Positions 1 through 5,271 of a stretch of DNA of 5,271 nucleotides are shown piece after piece. How positions within the stretch are numbered: position 1 is the first letter of the stretch; every line of letters starts with the position of its first letter. The notes beneath the pieces are model-generated. The model did not search any database. It had not been told where the DNA came from and saw nothing but the letters and a program-made list of their open reading frames with translations. Position numbers and translations under genes: made by a program. Source of the stretch: Sphingomonadales bacterium (GTDB lineage: Bacteria > Pseudomonadota > Alphaproteobacteria > Sphingomonadales > Sphingomonadaceae); NCBI GenBank assembly GCA_017304125.1, contig JAFKLV010000168.1, positions 713-5,983 on the forward strand, given 5' to 3'.

Positions 1-1530
1 GAAGCGGAGCCCCTCGAGCCGGCCGATCGAATGGCCTTCGATCGTCACCTCGCCCGACGGGTCGATCGTCGCGGGGAGCGCGGCGCCACCGCCGATCTTG
101 CGCACCAGCGCGCTGGTGCGCTTGTCGACAAAGCGCTGGGTCAGCCCGGCGTGGAGCGCGTCGGACAGTCGCTCCTCCACCTCCTGCGTGCGCGCCGCCC
201 AATGCGCCGGATTGGCCAGCCAGTCGCTGCGTTGCGCGATATAGGCCCAGGTGCGGATCGCGGCGAGCCGCCCGGCGAGTGTCTCGACATCGCCGTCGGC
301 GCGATCGAGCCGCGCCACCTCGTCGGCGAACCATTGGTGCGGGATATGCCCGACCGCGAGATAGCCGAATACGCGGGCGACGAACCGCCCGTGCAGATCG
401 GCGCCGAGCTTCTGGAAATCGGGGATGCCGCACGCCGCCCACAGCCGCGCGACCTGCCCCTTCGCCCGCGCGGCGATCGCCGGATCGTCGGCCAGCCGGC
501 GCAGCACCGCGAGATCGATCGCCTCGGGCGCGGCGCGCAGCTTCTCGTCGTCGGGCGGCGCGGAGAGCGAGGCGATCAGCGCGGGCAGCGTCGACATGTC
601 GGGCCGCCCGTCGCGCCAATAGAGCCAGTCGAGCGCGGGGAAGCGATGCCCCTCGATCGCCAGCACTTCCTCGGGAAGAAAGGCATCGGGGCCTTCCTCG
701 ACCAGCGCGCCGAACGTGCCGTCGCGCTGATGCCGCCCGGCGCGTCCGGCGATCTGCGCCATTTCGGCGATCGTCAGCCGGCGGCGGCGGCGCCCGTCGA
801 ACTTGTGCAGCCCGGCGAAGGCGACATGCGCCACGTCCATGTTGAGCCCCATGCCGATCGCGTCGGTCGCCACGAGATAATCGACCTCGCCCGCCTGAAA
901 CATCGCGACCTGCGCGTTGCGGGTGCGCGGCGAGAGCGACCCCATCACCACCGCCGCGCCGCCGCGCAGCCGGCGCAGCATCTCGGCCACGGCATAGACT
1001 TCCTCGGCGGAGAAGGCGACGATCGCCGAGCGGCGCGGCAGCCGGCTGATCTTTTTCGCGCCGGCATAGCTCAGGGTCGAGAAACGCGGCCGCTCGATGA
1101 TTTCGGCATGTGGGACGAGATGGCGGATCACCGGGCGCAGACTGTCCGCGCCGAGGATCATCGTCTCCTCGCGGCCGCGCGCGTGGAGCAGCCGGTCGGT
1201 GAAGACGTGACCGCGCTCCATATCCGCGCCGAGCTGCGCCTCGTCCAGCGCGACGAAGGCGGTGTCGCGGTCGGTCGGCATGCTTTCGGCGGTGCACAGG
1301 AACCAGCGCGCATCCTTGGGGACGATGCGTTCCTCGCCGGTGATCAGCGCGACGCGATCGGCGCCCTTCATCGCGACCACGCGGTCATAGACTTCGCGCG
1401 CCAGCAGGCGCAGCGGGAAGCCGATCATCCCGCTCGAATGCGCTGCCATCCGCTCTACCGCGAGATGGGTCTTGCCGGTGTTGGTGGGGCCGAGCACCGC
1501 GGTGACGCGGGCGGGGTCGGTTGCGCGCAT
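1..1530 (-). CDS. Suv3-like DExH-box RNA helicase (partial, C-terminus beyond left edge)
   Basis: This is the N-terminal 510 codons of a superfamily 2 helicase resembling mitochondrial Suv3/SUPV3L1; the frame is open to base 1 with no stop. Visible motifs are Walker A GPTNTGKT (residues 14-21), motif II DEAQ (96-99), a motif III-like GADS (127-130), motif V ATDAIGMGLN (221-230) and motif VI QIAGRAGR (259-266). The GSLSPRTRNAQVA stretch (197-209) just before motif V is characteristic of the Suv3 group. RecA-like domain 1 spans about 8-150 and domain 2 about 160-290. The following helical, Trp-rich part includes LTQRFVDKRTS (463-473), which I recall from alphaproteobacterial 'helicase-related' proteins. 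Suv3 proteins unwind RNA with a 3'-to-5' polarity in mitochondrial RNA decay; a similar cytoplasmic role here is inferred. The start is ATG at 1530, with AGGG six bases upstream and an in-frame TAG at about 1576-1578, so no longer start is possible. No frameshift is seen. Family members usually run several hundred residues further, so the missing part is attributed to the window edge. Confidence 0.93.
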   Translation of the reverse strand, partial: MRATDPARVTAVLGPTNTGKTHLAVERMAAHSSGMIGFPLRLLAREVYDRVVAMKGADRVALITGEERIVPKDARWFLCTAESMPTDRDTAFVALDEAQLGADMERGHVFTDRLLHARGREETMILGADSLRPVIRHLVPHAEIIERPRFSTLSYAGAKKISRLPRRSAIVAFSAEEVYAVAEMLRRLRGGAAVVMGSLSPRTRNAQVAMFQAGEVDYLVATDAIGMGLNMDVAHVAFAGLHKFDGRRRRRLTIAEMAQIAGRAGRHQRDGTFGALVEEGPDAFLPEEVLAIEGHRFPALDWLYWRDGRPDMSTLPALIASLSAPPDDEKLRAAPEAIDLAVLRRLADDPAIAARAKGQVARLWAACGIPDFQKLGADLHGRFVARVFGYLAVGHIPHQWFADEVARLDRADGDVETLAGRLAAIRTWAYIAQRSDWLANPAHWAARTQEVEERLSDALHAGLTQRFVDKRTSALVRKIGGGAALPATIDPSGEVTIEGHSIGRLEGLRF

Positions 1531-1597
1531 GACGAACCCTACATCGTCGCGGCGAGCCCCGGATGCAACTGCCGGCTATTTCATTGTCGCAATGGGC

Positions 1598-1625
1598 GTT
1601 ATCTGGGGCAGGCGGAGACCGGCAA
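1598..1625 (-). promoter_or_regulatory. Candidate sigma-70-type promoter for the helicase
   Basis: Read on the minus strand, TTGCCG (1625-1620) is followed after 16 bases by GATAAC (1603-1598). The first resembles the -35 sequence of alphaproteobacterial housekeeping promoters and the second matches four of six bases of TATAAT. A start a few bases downstream would give a leader of roughly 60 nt before the ATG at 1530. This is a pattern match only; spacing and position are plausible, but it is not proven. Confidence 0.4.
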
Positions 1626-1645
1626 CACGATCGCCCCTGGGCAAC

Positions 1646-1758
1646 CATCGTCACCCCGGCCTTGTGCCGGGGTCCACGGAGCCTTCGGCCTTATCGCAGG
1701 AGCCGCTTGCCCAGCCTTTGCCTCGCGGTGGACCCCGGCACAGGGCCGGGGGGCGATG
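1646..1758. repeat. REP-like inverted repeat pair (BIME-like)
   Basis: The left arm (1646-1677) and right arm (1728-1758) are near-perfect reverse complements over about 31 bases: they differ by two substitutions and one single-base indel, and a 50-base spacer separates them. Each arm is also a small hairpin: CCCCGGC-cttgt-GCCGGGG at 1654-1672 and CCCCGGC-acagg-GCCGGGG at 1733-1751. This two-level symmetry is typical of REP elements in head-to-head pairs. The GTCACCCCGG...CCGGGGTCCAC core is one I associate with repeats scattered between genes in sphingomonad genomes; copy number in this genome cannot be seen here. No RAYT transposase gene is present in the window. The element lies in the divergent intergenic region, just outside the candidate helicase promoter. 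Confidence 0.75.
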
Positions 1759-1846
1759 GGAGCCGGGAAACGCCGGCTTGTCACCTATGCCGCTTTATCC
1801 CGACCCCCGAACGCCCCGCCGCAACACAGGCCGCGGTTTCCGCCGG

Positions 1847-1861
1847 TTAATTTGACTTTAG
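1847..1861 (+). promoter_or_regulatory. CtrA-like TTAA-N7-TTAG site overlapping a TTGACT -35-like box
   Basis: TTAA (1847-1850), seven bases, then TTAG (1858-1861) matches seven of eight specified positions of the alphaproteobacterial CtrA consensus TTAA-N7-TTAA. Inside it, TTGACT (1852-1857) resembles a -35 hexamer, with a weak -10-like AACGAT (1876-1881) 18 bases downstream. The element lies about 100 bases before the M23 peptidase start, so it could be that gene's promoter, with CtrA acting on it. The consensus is established for Caulobacter and relatives; binding here is inference. Confidence 0.4.
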
Positions 1862-1961
1862 CATCCGTGGGCCACAACGATTCGCAGCTGTGCCGGGGGG
1901 CCGGCGACGACTTTGATGTGACGGCTGGTTTTGGAGCCGGGTTGTGGGGGGCGTTCTCGCC

Positions 1962-3434
1962 ATGTTTCTGCGTGAAGCACCTGGGCTTGAGCTGGCCGGC
2001 GGCGCCGGAACCGGCTCGGCCGGGAGTCTTGGCGGGCGCGCCGCGATTCCGGCGGTCGCTGCGACGCGCGGCCGGCGTATCGATCTCTCGCACGTCGACT
2101 GGGTGCCCGATCTGGGGGCCGAGATCGGCTCGCTCACCTGGTGGCGCGGGCTCGCCACCTGCTCCTTGCTATGCGCTGCCGCGATCCTGTCCGGGCCGCG
2201 GCTCGGCGCGATCCCGGGCTATGTCACGCCGCCGCTGCGTGGCGCGGCGTGGGATGAGGCACGACCGCTGGCGATCGCCCCACTCGGGCTCGGCGGCAGC
2301 ACCGGCAAGCGGCTGGCGGCGAACGATCTGGTCCGCCCGCTCGCCGAAACCCCCGAACGCCCGATCGTCGAGCTGACCGCGACGCTGGGCGACGGCGACC
2401 GGCTCGGCGCCGCCTTGCAGCGTGCCGGGGTCGGCCGTGAGGATGCCGCCAAGGCCGCGTCGCTCGTCGCCGGCGCGGTCGCGCTGGGCGATATCCCCTC
2501 GGGCACGATGCTCGACCTGACGCTCGGCCGCCGCGTCGACAAGCGCGTCGCGCGCCCGCTGGAGCGGCTCGCCTTCCGCGCCAAATTCGATCTCAATCTA
2601 GCGGTCAACCGCGCCGGCGACGGGCTGACGCTGGAACGCCACCCGATCGCGATCGATCACACGCCGTTGCGCATCACCGGCCGCGTCGGATCGAGCCTCT
2701 ATCGCTCGGCGCGCGCAGCGGGCGCGCCGGCGCGGCTGGTCGAGGCCTATATCAAGGCGCTCGCCTCGCGCATGTCGATCGGCCGCGATGTGCGTGCCGA
2801 CGATCGCTTCGACATCATCGCCGATCAGGCACGCGCCGCGACCGGCGAGGTGCAGATCGGCCAGCTGCAATATGCCGGGCTCGATCAGGGCCGCCGCCGC
2901 GTCGAACTGGTCCGCTGGGGCGAGGGCGCGCAATTCTGGGACGCCAAGGAAGCTGAAAGCCGGCGCAACGGCACGATGGGGATGCCGGTCGCGGGCCGCG
3001 TCACCTCGACTTACGGGATGCGCGTCCACCCGCTGCTCGGCTTCATGCGGATGCACAAGGGGATGGACATCGCCGCGCCGCGCGGCACCCCGATCCGTGC
3101 GGCGGCCGACGGCAAGGTGGCCGAGGCGGGGCGCGCCGGCGGCTATGGCAATTTCGTCAAGCTGTCGCATGCCGGCGGGCTCGCCACGGGCTATGGCCAT
3201 ATGAGCCGCATTGCGGTGCGCGCCGGCCAGCACGTCTCGCGCGGCGAGGTGATCGGCTATGTCGGCTCGACCGGGCTGTCGACCGGCCCGCATCTGCACT
3301 GGGAAGTGTGGAAGAACGGCGTGTCGGTCAAGCCGCGCTCGGTCTCGCTGTCGAGCGTCGCGGTACTCTCGGGCAAGGCGCTGCGCGAGTTCAAGGCCAA
3401 GGTCGCGAACCTGCTGGCCACGCCCAAGAAGTAA
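1962..3434 (+). CDS. Membrane-anchored M23 family metallopeptidase (LytM/MepM-like murein endopeptidase)
   Basis: This complete 490-residue protein is predicted to cleave peptide cross-links in peptidoglycan from the periplasmic face of the inner membrane. A short cytoplasmic N-terminus is followed by one hydrophobic segment (about 62-78), then a linker. Next come a MepM/Csd3-type regulatory region (about 135-320, including SSLYRSARAAG at 244-254 and RADDRFDII at 278-286) and a C-terminal LytM domain (about 340-460). The zinc ligands H365 and D369 (HKGMD) and H446 (HLH, 444-446) are present, as is the catalytic-type H413 (YGHMS). GSTGLSTGPHLHWEV is a near-textbook M23 signature, so the enzyme should be active. 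The ATG at 1962 is chosen because its product, beginning MFLRE, matches my memory of sphingomonad homologues, with a G-run (1945-1951) ten bases upstream. GTG at 1944, preceded by GGAG (1933-1936), is a credible alternative adding six residues. The gene is monocistronic here, divergent from the helicase and convergent with the HerA-like gene. Confidence 0.94.
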   Translation: MFLREAPGLELAGGAGTGSAGSLGGRAAIPAVAATRGRRIDLSHVDWVPDLGAEIGSLTWWRGLATCSLLCAAAILSGPRLGAIPGYVTPPLRGAAWDEARPLAIAPLGLGGSTGKRLAANDLVRPLAETPERPIVELTATLGDGDRLGAALQRAGVGREDAAKAASLVAGAVALGDIPSGTMLDLTLGRRVDKRVARPLERLAFRAKFDLNLAVNRAGDGLTLERHPIAIDHTPLRITGRVGSSLYRSARAAGAPARLVEAYIKALASRMSIGRDVRADDRFDIIADQARAATGEVQIGQLQYAGLDQGRRRVELVRWGEGAQFWDAKEAESRRNGTMGMPVAGRVTSTYGMRVHPLLGFMRMHKGMDIAAPRGTPIRAAADGKVAEAGRAGGYGNFVKLSHAGGLATGYGHMSRIAVRAGQHVSRGEVIGYVGSTGLSTGPHLHWEVWKNGVSVKPRSVSLSSVAVLSGKALREFKAKVANLLATPKK

Positions 3435-3441
3435 TCATTAC

Positions 3442-3469
3442 GCCCCACCCCTGAAGGGGAGGGGCTTTT
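3442..3469 (+). terminator. Probable intrinsic terminator between convergent genes
   Basis: GCCCCACCCC (3442-3451) pairs with GGGGAGGGGC (3456-3465) around a TGAA loop. This gives a ten-position stem with a single A/A mismatch, followed immediately by TTTT (3466-3469). It begins eight bases after the peptidase TAA and ends nine bases before the convergent gene's stop. The short T-run fits termination of the plus-strand transcript; the opposite strand has no T-run after the hairpin, so it is weaker for the HerA-like gene. Confidence 0.6.
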
Positions 3470-3477
3470 GACGGGCG

Positions 3478-5142
3478 TTACTTCCCCTGCATCCGCCATT
3501 TCTGGACGGTACGCTCGATAATCTCCTCTTCCTGGCCGACATCGGACCACAATTGGGAGAACAACGGATCGCCCGAGGCAGGGCGATGTTCCTCCTCCAG
3601 CGTATCGAAGGCGACGCGGATCGGGATCCCGACGCCTTCGCCGCAGATGATGCATTCGCGGTTGCTGAGCGCGGGGATCGAATCGAGGAAGCCGCGCGCG
3701 CCTTCGGGCATCGCCGCGCGGACGAACGCCTGGTCGCGATCGTTGTTGAGCCGCATCGAGATGATCGTGCCGCACTGCGACAGCACGCCTTCGGCCAGAT
3801 CCGACGGGCGCTGGGTGATCAGCCCCAGCGCGACGCCATATTTGCGCCCCTCCTTGGCGATCCGCCCGAGGATGCGCGAGACCGTGGTGGCATCGTCGCG
3901 ATCGGACGGGATGTAGCGGTGCGCTTCCTCGCACACCAATAGTACCGGGCGCTTGGGCTCGTTGCGCGACCAGATCGCGAAATCGAACACCATTCGGCTC
4001 AGCACCGCGACGACGACCGAGGTGATGTCGCTCGGCACGCCCGAAACGTCGATGATCGAGATCGGCTTGCCGTCGCCGGGCAGGCGGAACACGCGCGAGA
4101 TGAAGCTCGCCATCGTATCGCCCACCAGCATCCCGGAGAACATGAAGCCGTAACGCGGATCGGCCTTGATCTCCTCGATCTTGGATTTGATGCGCAAGAA
4201 GGGCGCGCTGCTGCTCGCCTTGTCCATCTTGCCCATTTCGATCTGCAATTGCGCGGTGAGGTCGCTCAGCAGATAGGGCACCGGGGCATCGACCGTCAGC
4301 TTGGGGATATTCTGCCCGACGCGGCTCTTGGCGCGCGCGGTGAGCAGGCATTTGGCGAGGATGTCCGCATCCATCTGGCGATCGGCGCCTTCCGAGGTGA
4401 GGAACACCTCGCAATGCTCCTCGAAGTTCATCAGCCAGTACGGCATCTGCAGGTTGGAGACGTCGTAGAGCGCGCCATTGTCGCTGAACGCGGCGGCATA
4501 TTCGCCGTGCGGGTCGATCATCACGACATGGCCGTGCGGGGCATAAGCGCAGATGCGGTGGAGGATCAGCGCCGCGGCGGTCGATTTGCCGGTACCGGTC
4601 GAGCCGAGCAATGCGAAATGCTTGCCGAGCATCGCGTCGATATAGAGCGCGCCGCGCACGTCGGTGGTGGGATAGATCGTGCCGACCTCGATATGCGCGC
4701 GATCGTCGGCCGAATAGACCTGCCGCAAATCGCTGCGCGACACCGGATAGACCTCTGCCCCCGGCACCGGATAGCGGGTCACGCCGCGACGGAAGCGATA
4801 GAGCTTGCCGGTCAGTTTCTCCTCGTCGCCTTCGCCGAGGAAGTCGATCTGCGCCTCGACCTGCCCGCTGGCGAGATCCTGCAGCCGCAGCGCGCGGACG
4901 CTCGCCACCAGCCAGCGCGAATCGACCTGCACCTTGATCTGGCCGCCGACCTGCCCGCTCGCGGCGGCGACCGGATCGTCGTTGCCGGCGAGCCCGGACA
5001 GCGTCGCCAGATCGAACATCACCCGGCCCGAGGCGCCGGTGATCTCGGTGACGATGCCGATCGGGTCGGCGTGGCGCTCCACGTCATAAGCGGCGGCGGG
5101 CAGCGTCCCCGCGAAGCTTTCGGGGGCAGGCATTTCGGTCAT
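3478..5142 (-). CDS. HerA-like ATPase (DUF87, FtsK/HerA superfamily)
   Basis: This complete 554-residue protein belongs to the HerA branch of P-loop DNA translocases, which form hexameric rings and in archaea work with the NurA nuclease in end resection. An N-terminal beta-rich region (about 25-130), probably a HAS barrel, precedes the ATPase core. That core holds Walker A GSTGTGKST (180-188), IDPHGEY (209-215), Walker B LLVCEEAH (401-408), the conserved IAKEGRKYGVALGLITQRPSDL region (428-449) and CGTIISMRL (457-465). Walker B has Glu (E405) where Asp is usual, followed by catalytic-type E406. I think CEEAH is common in this bacterial subfamily, so activity is likely intact. ATG at 5142 is preferred: AAAGGGTGG lies about 10-18 bases upstream, and MTEMPAPESF resembles remembered homologues. 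ATG at 5178 adds 12 residues but has no visible ribosome binding site and is only eight codons after an in-frame TAA; ATG at 5133 is also possible. No NurA-like gene lies beside it, and the DNA substrate and partner are unknown. Confidence 0.9.
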   Translation of the reverse strand: MTEMPAPESFAGTLPAAAYDVERHADPIGIVTEITGASGRVMFDLATLSGLAGNDDPVAAASGQVGGQIKVQVDSRWLVASVRALRLQDLASGQVEAQIDFLGEGDEEKLTGKLYRFRRGVTRYPVPGAEVYPVSRSDLRQVYSADDRAHIEVGTIYPTTDVRGALYIDAMLGKHFALLGSTGTGKSTAAALILHRICAYAPHGHVVMIDPHGEYAAAFSDNGALYDVSNLQMPYWLMNFEEHCEVFLTSEGADRQMDADILAKCLLTARAKSRVGQNIPKLTVDAPVPYLLSDLTAQLQIEMGKMDKASSSAPFLRIKSKIEEIKADPRYGFMFSGMLVGDTMASFISRVFRLPGDGKPISIIDVSGVPSDITSVVVAVLSRMVFDFAIWSRNEPKRPVLLVCEEAHRYIPSDRDDATTVSRILGRIAKEGRKYGVALGLITQRPSDLAEGVLSQCGTIISMRLNNDRDQAFVRAAMPEGARGFLDSIPALSNRECIICGEGVGIPIRVAFDTLEEEHRPASGDPLFSQLWSDVGQEEEIIERTVQKWRMQGK

Positions 5143-5190
5143 CTGGTCGGTCCACCCTTTAGGATTTGGGCGGATCATGCGCGGGATGCG

Positions 5191-5205
5191 GTAAATTTAG
5201 CGTAA
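5191..5205 (-). promoter_or_regulatory. A/T-rich element upstream of the HerA-like gene, TTAC-N7-TTAC
   Basis: On the minus strand TTAC (5205-5202) recurs after seven bases as TTAC (5194-5191), with TAAATT in between as a possible -10 hexamer. The spacing equals that of CtrA half-sites, but each half departs from TTAA at its last base. If TAAATT is the -10, the transcript would start too close to the ATG at 5178 for a leader, which favours the downstream ATG at 5142. The element is short and could be chance. Confidence 0.25.
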
Positions 5206-5224
5206 GGGTTTGTCGGCGAAGCTA

Positions 5225-5271
5225 TCAGATCCGCCGTGCGATCTGCCCCGCGCCCCAGCCGAGCAATACCG
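5225..5271 (-). CDS. Possible C-terminal end of an upstream minus-strand gene (partial)
   Basis: Read on the minus strand from the right edge, one frame gives VLLGWGAGQIARRI followed by TGA (5227-5225). The hydrophobic run ending in a basic tail looks like a natural protein end, perhaps the last part of a membrane helix. If real, the gene ends about 82 bases before the HerA-like ATG at 5142 and lies in the same direction, so the two could be co-transcribed. Fourteen residues are too few to name a family, and a chance open frame remains possible. Confidence 0.4.
   Translation of the reverse strand, partial: VLLGWGAGQIARRI

Larger units (their letters stand above)
1531..1961. other. Divergent intergenic region with no convincing gene
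   Basis: These 431 bases separate the leftward helicase from the rightward M23 peptidase. Open frames cross the region on both strands, but they have Pro/Arg/Gly-rich, low-complexity translations, no recognisable domain, and overlap the repeat, so none is called as a gene. The region contains a REP-like inverted repeat (1646-1758), a small perfect hairpin AGCCGG-gaaacg-CCGGCT (1761-1778), a candidate helicase promoter (1598-1625, minus strand), and a TTGACT/CtrA-like element (1847-1861) that probably drives the peptidase. The stretch 1840-1865 is visibly more A/T-rich than its surroundings, as expected for a promoter. Confidence 0.7.

Noticed and set aside
1582..1594. Small inverted repeat CATTG-tcg-CAATG downstream of the candidate helicase -10, considered as an operator.
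   Set aside because: Five-base arms around a three-base centre are expected by chance, and no regulator family is suggested.
1761..1778. Perfect hairpin AGCCGG-gaaacg-CCGGCT as a terminator.
   Set aside because: There is no T-run after it on either strand, and neither flanking gene ends here, since both diverge from this region. It is probably chance or an edge of the repeat.
1472..1855. Small plus-strand frames (about 95-127 codons) in the divergent intergenic region.
   Set aside because: They are mostly made of the translated REP-like repeat and helicase antisense, with no ribosome binding site or conserved-looking sequence.
31..2376. A 781-codon plus-strand open frame opposite the helicase and running into the peptidase.
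   Set aside because: It is the antisense shadow of the helicase: the minus strand carries all helicase motifs in frame, whereas this translation is Arg/Gly/Pro/Ala-rich, has no domain, crosses the REP-like repeat and ends inside the peptidase gene. High GC removes stops from the opposite frame.
3257..4414. A 385-codon minus-strand open frame spanning the end of the HerA-like gene, the terminator and the peptidase 3' end.
   Set aside because: It overlaps the HerA-like gene in another frame on the same strand and passes through the terminator hairpin into the antisense of the LytM domain; the translation shows no domain.
4249..5205. A 318-codon plus-strand open frame opposite the HerA-like gene.
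   Set aside because: It lies antisense to a gene with intact Walker A, Walker B and other conserved HerA motifs; the composition and lack of any recognisable motif mark it as a shadow frame.
1..5271. Very frequent GATC/CGATCG words, considered as a dispersed repeat or methylation-related signal.
   Set aside because: Within the genes they fall on common codon pairs (Asp GAT followed by Arg CGC, Ala GCG followed by Ile ATC) and are explained by codon preference; no array or regular spacing is seen.
1..5271. A defence island, CRISPR array or mobile element, prompted by the HerA-like and helicase genes.
   Set aside because: No spaced direct repeats, transposase, integrase, nuclease, NAD-consuming effector or tRNA attachment site is visible. 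The genes lie in convergent and divergent single units of uniform composition, as in core chromosome.

Overview
The window is high-GC DNA with strong G/C third-position bias, and its gene content looks like an alphaproteobacterium, most probably a sphingomonad (Sphingomonadales). Three things suggest this: a Suv3-type bacterial RNA helicase, an M23 peptidase that starts with a short cytoplasmic segment and one membrane anchor, and a GTCACCCCGG...CCGGGGTCCAC palindromic repeat of the kind common in that order. The assignment rests on recognising these families by eye; no search was run.

Layout from left to right. Positions 1-1530 (minus strand) hold the N-terminal 510 codons of a Suv3-like DExH helicase that runs off the left edge. 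Positions 1531-1961 are a divergent intergenic region without a convincing gene. It carries a REP-like inverted repeat (1646-1758), a candidate minus-strand promoter for the helicase, and a TTAA-N7-TTAG CtrA-like site overlapping a TTGACT -35-like element for the rightward gene. Positions 1962-3434 (plus strand) encode a complete, membrane-anchored, periplasmic M23 (LytM/MepM-like) murein endopeptidase with all zinc ligands. A G/C-rich hairpin followed by CTTTT fills the 43-bp gap between convergent genes. Positions 3478-5142 (minus strand) encode a complete HerA-like (DUF87/FtsK-superfamily) ATPase. At the far right, the last 14 codons of another minus-strand gene may be visible (5225-5271).

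The genes do not form one pathway. The helicase points to RNA metabolism, the M23 enzyme to cell-wall remodelling, and the HerA-like ATPase to DNA translocation or processing. This looks like ordinary chromosomal housekeeping or semi-core DNA: no mobile element, tRNA, rRNA, CRISPR array or defence island is visible. I found no clearly new system. The points most worth checking are the CtrA-like site in front of the peptidase, the REP-like pair between divergent promoters, and the HerA-like ATPase with a CEEAH Walker B motif and no NurA nuclease beside it.
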